DNA from: DAISIL01 sp036822015
Lineage (GTDB): Bacteria; Bacteroidota; Bacteroidia; Cytophagales; Bernardetiaceae
Direction of reading: 5' to 3'
NCBI GenBank assembly: GCA_036822015.1
Contig: DAISIL010000095.1
Location: forward strand, 1 to 7,978
Length of the DNA stretch: 7,978 nucleotides
In this document: positions 1-7,040 of the stretch, in pieces
Position numbering within the stretch: the first letter of the stretch is position 1
How the letters are laid out: each line of letters starts with the position of its first letter
The notes under the pieces: generated by a model
Told to the model about the DNA's origin: nothing
The model's database searches: none
The model's input: only the letters and a program-made list of their open reading frames with translations
Position numbers and translations under genes: made by a program

Positions 1-746
1 TTACCTCTGATCGTTGGGGCAACCAGGACCTACGCACGATGGACATGCAGGCCGCTATGGGTAGTCGCCTGATCGAACGCTATGGCTTGTCGGTTGAATT
101 GGATCATTTTCAGATCAACATACGCGCTGATCTGCTCGGATCACGGGGTTTTGTGGGTATCCAGCACACGCGCCAGCCGCTTTCCAAGCGTGGCAGCCAA
201 CGCCCGTTTCACCACAAAGCCGGCTTGAAGCCCACCATCGCCTATGCCATGCTCCAGATGGCAGAGATACAAGCCGGACACACACTCCTCGATCCCATGT
301 GCGGGAGCGGCACGATCTTGCTAGAAGCTGCCGAGTGCCTGCCCAAGGGTGTGCGTCTGCTCGGCGGGGAGCTACGCCCCGAGATCGCCGAAGGAGCGCA
401 AGAAAACATCACCCATAGCGGCTACACCATTGAGCTATACCCCGAAGCCGATGCCCGACACCTGGGCGAGTACTTCGGAGAGGAGCGCGTTGATCGTGTG
501 GTTTGCAACTTGCCCTACGGCATACAATCGGGCAAGAACCAACGCATCCGAGGGCTATACGAGCAGTTTTTGAGCAGTCTGGCTCCCCTGATGCCCCCCG
601 AAAGCAAGGTAGTCCTGCTCACTGCACGCCCCGATGCCCTGCGCCATGTCTTGCTCAAGCTCAAAACGTTCAAGATCATCACGGAGACGGTCATCGAAAG
701 TGGCGGACTGTACCCGCATATCTTTCAGCTCGAAAAAATTAAGTAA
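1..746 (+). CDS. THUMP-family class I SAM-dependent RNA methyltransferase (probable tRNA guanine-N2 methyltransferase), 5'-truncated
   Basis: The reading frame is open to the left edge (first full codon at base 3), so the ATG at 39 is internal and the real start lies outside. About 247 residues remain. Families of this build are about 350-390 residues, so most of the N-terminal THUMP RNA-binding domain is missing. What remains is the Rossmann-fold methyltransferase. Counting from the ATG at 39, the SAM-binding motif I is DPMCGSGTILLEAA (residues 85-98), an acidic residue for the ribose follows in GGE (109-111), and the catalytic motif IV is NLPYG (157-161). The PLSKRG segment (47-52) ahead of motif I is typical of the TrmN/Trm14/THUMPD group, which makes N2-methylguanosine at position 6 of tRNA. 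The exact target base is inferred from this resemblance; a 23S rRNA methyltransferase (RlmL-like) is the alternative. The channel gene starts 63 bases downstream on the same strand. Confidence 0.88.
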   Translation, partial: TSDRWGNQDLRTMDMQAAMGSRLIERYGLSVELDHFQINIRADLLGSRGFVGIQHTRQPLSKRGSQRPFHHKAGLKPTIAYAMLQMAEIQAGHTLLDPMCGSGTILLEAAECLPKGVRLLGGELRPEIAEGAQENITHSGYTIELYPEADARHLGEYFGEERVDRVVCNLPYGIQSGKNQRIRGLYEQFLSSLAPLMPPESKVVLLTARPDALRHVLLKLKTFKIITETVIESGGLYPHIFQLEKIK

Positions 747-809
747 GTTTAAGCAACTTCTTACGCGCCCCTCCGTAAAAAGCAATCCTTAGATGACCTA
801 ACCCATCCA

Positions 810-1721
810 ATGCTCAAACAACTCGAAAAGATTTTTGATAATTTTGATTTTACGGTACTGCTGGTCGTCGTCTTGATCTTCCTGGCGGCCATGCTGCTTT
901 CCCGCTTATCTCGGTTTTTGATTGCGCGATATTTGCGTAAGCTCAAGTCGGAGGGCGATCATTCGTTTGATGAAGCGACGCGCTTGCAGTTTTTGCGCAA
1001 TGCCCTCAACCTGTTGATCTACACCGTTGCTGGGCTTTCGATCACCTATACTGTTCCGCCGCTGCGCTCCATCGCCGTTACGCTTTTTGCGAGTGCGGGT
1101 ATCTTTGCGGCTTTCATTGGCTTTGCCTCCCAAAACGCCTTTGCCAACATCATCAGCGGCATTTTTATTGTGTGGTTCAAGCCCTTCCGCATGGGCGATA
1201 TGATCCAGGTAGGTACGCACCTCGGCACGGTCGAGGACATCACCCTGCGCCATACCGTGATCCGCAACCCCGAAAGCCGCCGCGTCATCATCCCGAACTC
1301 CATCATCAGCAAGGAGACCATCCTCAACTCTACGATCACGGAAGCAGAGGTTTGCCGCTTCGTGGAGGTGCGGGTGAGCTACGATACCGATCTGGACCAG
1401 GCCATAGAAATTTTGCGCCAACAGGCAGCATCTCACCCCGACTGCCTGGATCGTCGCAGCGAAACCGACATCGCCGAAGGTACGCCAAAAGTCGTCGTGC
1501 GTGTCATGGACTTAGGCGAAACCGGTGTACTGCTCCGTGCCTACGCCTGGGCGGCCGACTCGGGTAAGGCTTTCTGCCTCGGGATGGACATGAACTACCG
1601 CATCAAACAAGCCTTCGATGCCGCCGGCATCACATGGGCATACCCGCGCCGAGTGCTGCTCAACGACTTTGAAAAGCCTCCAGCCCCGCATCCAGGAAAC
1701 GCACAAAGTTTTCAGGATTAA
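810..1721 (+). CDS. MscS-family small-conductance mechanosensitive ion channel
   Basis: This 303-residue protein has the minimal MscS architecture (E. coli MscS is 286). Predicted inner-membrane helices lie at about residues 14-38, 65-82 and 86-125. The third carries the pore-lining signature GFASQNAFANIISGIF (104-119), followed by KPFRMGD (124-130) at the start of the cytoplasmic beta domain. IPNSIIS (161-167) and an alpha/beta C-terminal vestibule up to about residue 282 follow. The family forms heptamers that open under membrane tension and release solutes on hypo-osmotic shock. Conserved sequence appears to stop around YPRRV (278-282). The last 20 or so residues are Pro-rich, unlike the core, and lie over the 3' end of dsbD on the other strand. 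I see no promoter of the TAnnTTTG type and no Shine-Dalgarno sequence in the 63-base leader, so co-transcription with the methyltransferase is possible. Confidence 0.93.
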   Translation: MLKQLEKIFDNFDFTVLLVVVLIFLAAMLLSRLSRFLIARYLRKLKSEGDHSFDEATRLQFLRNALNLLIYTVAGLSITYTVPPLRSIAVTLFASAGIFAAFIGFASQNAFANIISGIFIVWFKPFRMGDMIQVGTHLGTVEDITLRHTVIRNPESRRVIIPNSIISKETILNSTITEAEVCRFVEVRVSYDTDLDQAIEILRQQAASHPDCLDRRSETDIAEGTPKVVVRVMDLGETGVLLRAYAWAADSGKAFCLGMDMNYRIKQAFDAAGITWAYPRRVLLNDFEKPPAPHPGNAQSFQD

Positions 1722-3774
1722 GATCATAGCCCTTGGGTGTAGTCAAGACTTCTCCCGTAGGTGCCATCAGGACGTAATAGGGCTGGGCGTTTTTCTGGAA
1801 ATACGTAATCTGAATATCAGCGTTTTTCTTGCCGATGGTTTTTTTGATTTTGCCATCAAAAGAAGAGGTAACCCACTCTTTTTCTGGCAGTTCGGTACGG
1901 TCATCCACATAGAGAGCTACCACGACGTATTCCTCTCGGAGCCGTTGGAGTACATGGGGGTCAGCCCACACGCTGGCCTCCATCTCTCGGCAATTGACGC
2001 AGCCGTGTCCGGTGAAGTCAATAAACACGGGTTTGTTGAGCCGCTGGGCTGCCTGCAAGGCCTGCTCGAGATCGAAATAGCCTTTTAGCCCGTGGGGCAG
2101 ATGCAAGAAGTCCGCATATTTGGGCGTTTCATCGAGATTTTCCGTGGGAGCTACTGCCTGGATGGTTCCTAGCTCCTGGCGGATCATCTGACGCAGGTCA
2201 AAATCATGGGTGCTTTGTGGGGGCAGATAGCCGGAAAGAGCCTTGAGCGGCGCACCAAACATACCGGGTAGCAAGTAGATCGCAAAAATGAATGTCCCGA
2301 TGGCGAGCAGCAAGCGATTGACCCCAATTTTTTCTTCTATGCTGTCGTGAGGCAAACGATACACGCCCAACAAGTACAATCCCATCGCAATCGAGATCGC
2401 CATCCAGATCGCAATGTAGATCGGACGATCCAGGATACCCCAGTGGTACACCTGATCCGCGACACTCAAAAATTTGAAAGCCAGGGCTAGTTCCACAAAG
2501 CCCAGCACAACCTTGACCGTATTGAGCCATCCCCCAGACTTGGGCAGGGTATCGAGCCAGGAAGGAAAGAGCGCAAACAGCGTAAAGGGCAGCGCGAAAG
2601 CCAACGAAAAGGAAAACATCCCCAAAGCCGGTTTCAAAAACTCTCCCGTAGCCGACTGAAACAGAATCGTTCCCGCAATGGGCCCCGTACACGAAAACGA
2701 AACCACGGCCAGCGTCAGGGCCATAAAAAATATCCCCACCAGTCCGCCCTTATCGGCTTGCTTATCCACCGAATTGACCAAACCCGAGGGCAAAACAATA
2801 TCAAAAGCTCCAAAAAAAGAGATAGCAAAAATCAAAAATACAGCAAAGAAAATCACATTGGGTAGCCAGTGCGTCGAAAGGATATTGGCTGCATCTGCCC
2901 CAAAAACCGATGAAAACACCAGCCCAATACCCGTGTAGATCGCGATGATAGAAGCCCCATAAAAGAGTGCGCGGCCGATGCCCTTGCGTGGGTTCTTGCC
3001 TTTTCCCGTAAAAAAAGAAACCGTCATCGGGATCATCGGGAAGACACAGGGCGTAAGTAAGGCGGCTAGTCCACTCACGAAAGCCAACAACATGAAGCCC
3101 CACAGGGAGTCATTGCGCTGCTCCTCTGCTTGTAGCGTCTGGCCTACCTGGATTTGGGCTTTTTGGGTTTCTTGTTCTTCTTCGGGGCGGTCATTTTTTT
3201 TTTCGCCTTCCTCGGGGATAGGCACAGGGGCTGGTGCTTCCTCTTCTTTTTCTTTTTTTATCGTATCTGGCTCGGTGCTGGGGGCAGGCCTTGGTGTGGC
3301 CGCCTGGGTAGGTATGCGTATCGCAAATTCCTCCTCGAGGGGGATACATTTGCCTGTTTCGTCGGCGCAGGTTTGTCCCTCCATGAGGGCGGCGATGCTC
3401 GGGTTGGCGGCCAGCACCTTGATGCGCTGCCGAAACTTACCTTTACCTTTAAAGTAGGTGTACTCGCCCTCCCAGAGGTCATCGTATTTTTTCTTGGGAT
3501 TGAGCGGCACGATCCCACCAACAAGGGCGTAGGCCTGGTCAGGAGTAAAGGTGAATGTCGTTACGAGTGGCCCCAATTCGGGGTCAAAATCACTGGAATA
3601 GAGATACCACCCCTGGTCGATAGTTGCCTCAAAAGTTATATCAACTTCGTCGCCGATGGCTACGGGTGTGTTTGGCTCGAGGGCATAACTCCACTTGACG
3701 GGTTGGAGAAGTTGCCCTTGAACGGCGGCGATGGTAACAAAGAAAAAAAGAACGATTAAGCGAAGATAGATCAT
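1660..3774 (-). CDS. dsbD: Thiol:disulfide interchange protein DsbD, full three-domain form
   Basis: DsbD carries electrons from cytoplasmic thioredoxin across the inner membrane to reduce periplasmic disulfide isomerases and cytochrome c maturation proteins. The 704 residues hold all three cysteine pairs. A signal peptide (about 1-20) leads to an N-terminal periplasmic domain with C136 and C143. A Pro/Glu/Lys-rich linker (about 158-222) leads to the membrane domain (about 223-507), with C243 in LTPCVFPMIP and C362 in VSFSCTGPI. The C-terminal thioredoxin-like domain has CVNC (592-595). I chose the ATG at 3774 over an in-frame TTG one codon earlier because ATG is preferred and nothing is lost. 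The N-terminal pair is C-x6-C, against C-x5-C in E. coli. The linker codons contain a run of ten A. The gene follows uxs after 69 bases, which contain a good -7 promoter element, so it can probably be expressed alone. Its last 62 bases overlap the convergent channel gene. Confidence 0.95.
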   Translation of the reverse strand: MIYLRLIVLFFFVTIAAVQGQLLQPVKWSYALEPNTPVAIGDEVDITFEATIDQGWYLYSSDFDPELGPLVTTFTFTPDQAYALVGGIVPLNPKKKYDDLWEGEYTYFKGKGKFRQRIKVLAANPSIAALMEGQTCADETGKCIPLEEEFAIRIPTQAATPRPAPSTEPDTIKKEKEEEAPAPVPIPEEGEKKNDRPEEEQETQKAQIQVGQTLQAEEQRNDSLWGFMLLAFVSGLAALLTPCVFPMIPMTVSFFTGKGKNPRKGIGRALFYGASIIAIYTGIGLVFSSVFGADAANILSTHWLPNVIFFAVFLIFAISFFGAFDIVLPSGLVNSVDKQADKGGLVGIFFMALTLAVVSFSCTGPIAGTILFQSATGEFLKPALGMFSFSLAFALPFTLFALFPSWLDTLPKSGGWLNTVKVVLGFVELALAFKFLSVADQVYHWGILDRPIYIAIWMAISIAMGLYLLGVYRLPHDSIEEKIGVNRLLLAIGTFIFAIYLLPGMFGAPLKALSGYLPPQSTHDFDLRQMIRQELGTIQAVAPTENLDETPKYADFLHLPHGLKGYFDLEQALQAAQRLNKPVFIDFTGHGCVNCREMEASVWADPHVLQRLREEYVVVALYVDDRTELPEKEWVTSSFDGKIKKTIGKKNADIQITYFQKNAQPYYVLMAPTGEVLTTPKGYDLNPENFVRFLDAGLEAFQSR

Positions 3775-3797
3775 CAAGAAAACAGCTTTTGGTCAAT

Positions 3798-3805
3798 CAA
3801 AGATA
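3798..3805 (-). promoter_or_regulatory. Candidate Bacteroidota -7 promoter element for dsbD
   Basis: Read on the - strand, the bases are TATCTTTG, a full match to the Bacteroidota -7 consensus TAnnTTTG. It ends 23 bases before the chosen dsbD start, which would leave a 5' leader of roughly 15 bases. The 69-base gap between uxs and dsbD is short but lies outside both genes. I cannot find a clear TTG-type -33 element at the expected 19-20 base spacing, so the assignment rests on the -7 match and its position. Confidence 0.4.
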
Positions 3806-3843
3806 CGCCGCTTGTGCGTGAGAGGATACGGCTTTGGGTTTGT

Positions 3844-4791
3844 TTAACAAGGACTTAACAGCGCGTCGCGAAAGTACCCCAGGGTGCGCTGCATTCCCTC
3901 GGCGCGGCTTACCCGAGGCTCCCAGCCGAGGATTTCTTTGGCTTTGCTGATGTCTGGGCGGCGTTTTTGGGGGTCATCCGTAGGCAAAGGCTTGTAGCTG
4001 GTGTGGGCATCAGGGTTGCCGACCAGATCAATGACCTCCTGGGCAAAGGTACCGATGCTCACCTCGTCAGGGTTGCCAATATTGACGGGCAGATGATAGT
4101 CCGAGTGCAACAAACGATAAATACCCTCGATCAAATCATCGACAAAACAAAAGGAGCGCGTCTGGGAACCATCCCCAAAGATGGTCAGTCCTTCGCCACG
4201 GATGGCCTGCGAAAAGAAAGCCGGCAAAGCCCGCCCGTCGTTGATGCGCATACGGGGGCCGTAGGTGTTGAAGATACGCACGATACGGGTTTGGAGGCCG
4301 TGAGCGTTGTGGTAAGCCATCGTGAGGGCCTCCTGAAACCGCTTGGCTTCGTCATAGACACCCCGTGGGCCAATCGGATTGACATTGCCCCAGTACTCCT
4401 CCGTTTGGGGATGTACAAGCGGATCGCCATAAACCTCGGAGGTGGACGCAATCAGGATGCGGGCCTTCTTGACCCGAGCCAAACCGAGCAGGTTGTGCGT
4501 CCCGAGCGAGCCTACTTTGAGCGTCTGGATGGGCATCTTGAGGTAATCAATCGGGCTGGCCGGCGAGGCAAAATGGAGGATACAATCTAGCCCGCCCGGC
4601 ACATGGACAAAGGTGCTTACGTCGTGATGATAAAAAGAAAACTCCTTGCGGGGGAAGAGGTGTTCGAGGTTGCGGAGCGATCCGGTCAGGAGGTTATCCA
4701 TCCCGATCACCTCATAACCTTCCTTCAAAAAGCGGTCGCAGAGGTGAGAACCCAAAAATCCGGCAGCACCCGTAATCAGCACACGTGGCAT
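3844..4791 (-). CDS. uxs: UDP-glucuronate decarboxylase (UDP-xylose synthase), SDR family
   Basis: This cytoplasmic enzyme converts UDP-glucuronate to UDP-xylose, releasing CO2, with tightly bound NAD+ as redox cofactor. The product feeds xylose into cell-surface polysaccharides and glycans. The 315 residues match the usual length. The NAD-binding Rossmann motif is GAAGFLG (8-14). The active site shows STSEVYGDP (116-124) with the catalytic Glu119, and Y-x3-K at Tyr146 and Lys150. The stretch HPQTEEYWGNVNPIGPRGVY (127-146) is diagnostic for this enzyme against other sugar epimerases, as is GDGSQTRSFCFVDDL (206-220). The ATG at 4791 gives a start right at the Rossmann strand. It lies 68 bases after the cryptochrome gene and 69 before dsbD, all on the same strand. 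Its substrate would come from a UDP-glucose dehydrogenase, which is not in the window. I see no glycosyltransferase neighbours that would point to a specific polymer. Confidence 0.95.
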   Translation of the reverse strand: MPRVLITGAAGFLGSHLCDRFLKEGYEVIGMDNLLTGSLRNLEHLFPRKEFSFYHHDVSTFVHVPGGLDCILHFASPASPIDYLKMPIQTLKVGSLGTHNLLGLARVKKARILIASTSEVYGDPLVHPQTEEYWGNVNPIGPRGVYDEAKRFQEALTMAYHNAHGLQTRIVRIFNTYGPRMRINDGRALPAFFSQAIRGEGLTIFGDGSQTRSFCFVDDLIEGIYRLLHSDYHLPVNIGNPDEVSIGTFAQEVIDLVGNPDAHTSYKPLPTDDPQKRRPDISKAKEILGWEPRVSRAEGMQRTLGYFRDALLSPC

Positions 4792-4832
4792 AAGCGATCA
4801 GTTGATGATTCAAAACAGGGGCATATTACGAC

Positions 4833-4846
4833 ATTTTGCGCAAAAT
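4833..4846. promoter_or_regulatory. 14-bp perfect palindrome between the cryptochrome gene and uxs
   Basis: The bases ATTTTGCGCAAAAT read the same on both strands. They sit in the 68-base gap between the end of the cryptochrome gene and the start of uxs, 42 bases before the uxs ATG. As RNA it would give at most a five-pair A/U stem around GCGC with no following U run, so a rho-independent terminator is unlikely. A dimeric-repressor operator for uxs fits better. No regulator gene is adjacent. The function is a guess; the symmetry is directly visible. Confidence 0.4.
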
Positions 4847-4859
4847 CTTGTGGTAAAGG

Positions 4860-6284
4860 CTACTTTTTTTGGCTAGGCGAGCGCACCTCCACAACCGGAT
4901 AGGGATAGTCTGCGCCCAGGTGCAACTGCTGTTCACGCTGTTGGGCTTGGCGCATCAAGGCCGGCCAATGTACATAAGGTGGCTGGAGGGCTTTGAGTTC
5001 GGGAATCCAGTGTTTGATGTACGTGCCTTTGGGGTCGTAGCGGTCGGCTTGTACTCGGGTGTTGAAATAGCGGTCGTTGCGGGGGTCATTACCGATGCCA
5101 GCGACGTAACACCAGTTGCCCCAGTTGCTGGCCGGGTCGTAGTCGATGAGCAGCGACTCAAAATAAGCTGCTCCCCAACGCCAGTTTAGGCGTAGGTCTT
5201 TGACCAAAAAACTAGCCACATTTTGCCGCCCTCGGTTAGACATAAAACCCGTCGCGGCCAGCTCGCGCATATTGGCATCCACGAAGGGGTTACCCGTCTG
5301 GCCGCTTGTCCATTTCTCAAACAAATCCACATCGTCGCGGAGCGGTAGTATCTCCTCTCGGATGCCTCCTTCCTGAAAGATTTTGTTGCCAAACTTGAGT
5401 GCCACAAACTTAAAATAATCGCGCCACAAGAGTTCAAAAATCAACCAGTAAGTGGAGTCATTGCTGACACGGTCGCGTTGGTAATCCTGGATTTCGTACC
5501 AAACCTGACGCGGTGAGCAACACCCCATCGCGAGCCAGGGCGAGAGCTTGGAGGAGTAGTCGACACCCAAAAGTCCGTTGCGGGTTTCTTTGTAGCGGGA
5601 AAGTGCGTCGGTTTCCCAAAAATAATGATCGACGCGGGCCCAGGCTGCCTTGCTCCCACCCTTGAAGGCAATAGCCGCCCGTGCATCAATCGCCTCAATC
5701 GGATCAGCGGGCAAGGGATCAGAGGCGATGCCCTCGGGGGTGTGCAAGGCCGTAGGGGCAGCCCAAAGGTCGCGTACCATAAGCCCTCCTTTCTCTACTT
5801 TTTTGCGAAAATGCGTAAAAACATCCGGCAAATCCTCAATGCCATCCAGGGGTAAATCGTCGCGATGCACCAGCGTACTTTGCCAATACTGATGCAAGGG
5901 AACACCCAAAGGATCAAGAGCCTGGGCAACCCGTTGAGCAGCACGGGTTTCTTCGTCCGTTACCTCCTCACCCGTAAAGACTGCCGCAACCTCCCAAGCC
6001 TTGACTAGCTCTGGGATGATCTGCTCCGGCTTACCCACCCGAACAATCAGTTTGCCTTGCAAATCCTGACACTCTTTGGCTAAATCTTGCAAGGATTCCC
6101 GCAGGAAATGCCAACGAAAATCACCCATTCGCGGCAGATTCAAGGGCTGTTGCATCGCAAACCAGCGGCGATCTACACAAAAAAGCGGGATGATCTGATC
6201 GCTGCTAGCAGCAGCACGTGCCAGGGCTTCATTGTCCGTAACGCGCAGATCGTTCCGAAACCAAACCAACGAACGGGTAGGCAT
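4860..6284 (-). CDS. cry: DASH-type cryptochrome / single-strand DNA photolyase
   Basis: This FAD-binding blue-light flavoprotein of 474 residues belongs to the CRY-DASH branch, whose members repair cyclobutane pyrimidine dimers in single-stranded or looped DNA and may signal. Residues about 4-170 form the alpha/beta antenna domain, starting RSLVWFRNDLRVTDNEAL. Residues about 215-460 form the helical FAD domain. DASH hallmarks are YKETRNGLLGVDYSSK (231-246), STYWLIFELLWRDYFKF (277-293), DANMRELAATGFMSNRGRQN (336-355) and NWGNWCYVAGIGNDPR (387-402). By eye, Glu107 in GEEV aligns with the Glu that holds the methenyltetrahydrofolate antenna in plant Cry3. Trp391 and Trp368 match two members of the Trp electron-transfer triad, but the third position is Leu315. 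The gene starts 15 bases after folE ends, so it is very probably the third gene of a ptpS-folE-cry operon. A plain CPD photolyase is much less likely. Confidence 0.95.
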   Translation of the reverse strand: MPTRSLVWFRNDLRVTDNEALARAAASSDQIIPLFCVDRRWFAMQQPLNLPRMGDFRWHFLRESLQDLAKECQDLQGKLIVRVGKPEQIIPELVKAWEVAAVFTGEEVTDEETRAAQRVAQALDPLGVPLHQYWQSTLVHRDDLPLDGIEDLPDVFTHFRKKVEKGGLMVRDLWAAPTALHTPEGIASDPLPADPIEAIDARAAIAFKGGSKAAWARVDHYFWETDALSRYKETRNGLLGVDYSSKLSPWLAMGCCSPRQVWYEIQDYQRDRVSNDSTYWLIFELLWRDYFKFVALKFGNKIFQEGGIREEILPLRDDVDLFEKWTSGQTGNPFVDANMRELAATGFMSNRGRQNVASFLVKDLRLNWRWGAAYFESLLIDYDPASNWGNWCYVAGIGNDPRNDRYFNTRVQADRYDPKGTYIKHWIPELKALQPPYVHWPALMRQAQQREQQLHLGADYPYPVVEVRSPSQKK

Positions 6285-6299
6285 AGCAGCAGTTAAAAT

Positions 6300-7040
6300 C
6301 TAGGCTTTCAGTTTGAGATAGGTCAAAAACTCCTTTCGGATGTTTTCTTGCAAAAATTTTCCATCGTAATAAGCCGTAACCGTAGAGCTGGTCGTATCCT
6401 GGATACCCCGCGAGGCTACGCAATGATGATCGGCATCAATGACAACGGCAACATCGTTGGTCTGGAGGATGTTTTTGAGTTCGACACCGATTTGGTTCGT
6501 GAGGCGTTCCTGGACTTGCGGACGGCGGGCGTAGTAGTCCACGATGCGGTGAAGTTTGGAAAGCCCAATGACTTTTCCACTAGAAATGTACGCTACGTGG
6601 GCCCGCCCTACGATAGGCACAAAATGGTGTTCGCAGTTGGAATAGAGGGAGATGTCCCGCTCTACCAGCATTTCACCATATTTGTATTTGTTCTCAAAGA
6701 GCGTAATGGCGGGTTTGTTTTGGGGGTTTAGCCCAGCAAAAATTTCTTTAATGTACATTTTGGCTACCCTTCGAGGTGTTCCTTTGAGGCTGTCGTCGGT
6801 CAGGTCAAGACCCAAAATATCCATGATCTCCTGAAACTTCGCTTCGATGCGGTCGATTTTCTCTTCGTCGCTTAGGTCAAAAGCATTTTCGTGCATGGGC
6901 GTATCCAAAGCACTGCTCCAATGGTCGTCTCCGATCTCGTCGTGGTCGTGGTTGCAATTTTCGTGATGATGTCCGTTTCCGTTGAGATGTAGGTGTTTGC
7001 CGTTAGGCAGGGTATTCCACAATGTTTCTTTCGGTTTCAT
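6300..7040 (-). CDS. folE: GTP cyclohydrolase I with a His-rich N-terminal extension
   Basis: FolE converts GTP to 7,8-dihydroneopterin triphosphate, the entry step to folate and biopterin-type pterins, in the cytoplasm. The 246 residues align without gaps to the E. coli catalytic core at an offset of 26. Zinc ligands are Cys136, His139 and Cys207, His138 is the catalytic histidine, SK-LHR (161-165) contacts substrate, and RPQVQERLT (173-181) carries the conserved Glu178. Residues 1-45 precede the core; 16-40 hold eight His and one Cys, resembling a metal-binding tail. The start at 7040 lies inside the ptpS gene (38-base overlap), and no Shine-Dalgarno sequence is seen. A later start would remove part or all of the tail, but the next Met (residue 49) is the only downstream ATG before the core, so I keep 7040. 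The cryptochrome gene follows after 15 bases. Confidence 0.96.
   Translation of the reverse strand: MKPKETLWNTLPNGKHLHLNGNGHHHENCNHDHDEIGDDHWSSALDTPMHENAFDLSDEEKIDRIEAKFQEIMDILGLDLTDDSLKGTPRRVAKMYIKEIFAGLNPQNKPAITLFENKYKYGEMLVERDISLYSNCEHHFVPIVGRAHVAYISSGKVIGLSKLHRIVDYYARRPQVQERLTNQIGVELKNILQTNDVAVVIDADHHCVASRGIQDTTSSTVTAYYDGKFLQENIRKEFLTYLKLKA

Noticed and set aside
39..41. ATG as the start of the methyltransferase
   Set aside because: The frame continues upstream to the window edge with family-like sequence, and a start here would remove the whole THUMP domain.
743..764. Imperfect inverted repeat after the methyltransferase gene, considered as a terminator
   Set aside because: The stem is short with bulges, and no U run follows.
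906..1436. A 176-codon open frame on the - strand across the MscS channel gene
   Set aside because: It lies wholly opposite a well-recognised gene, has no family resemblance, and its composition reflects the complement of the channel codons.
1618..2088. A 156-codon open frame on the + strand over the 3' half of dsbD
   Set aside because: It is the complement of the conserved thioredoxin domain of dsbD, and the predicted protein shows no recognisable domain.
3154..3759. A 201-codon open frame on the + strand over the 5' part of dsbD, rich in Phe and Gly
   Set aside because: The Phe runs are simply the complement of the Lys/Glu-rich linker codons; it is not a credible gene.
3967..4590. A 207-codon open frame on the + strand opposite uxs
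   Set aside because: The uxs frame carries all catalytic motifs, and the opposite frame carries none that I recognise.
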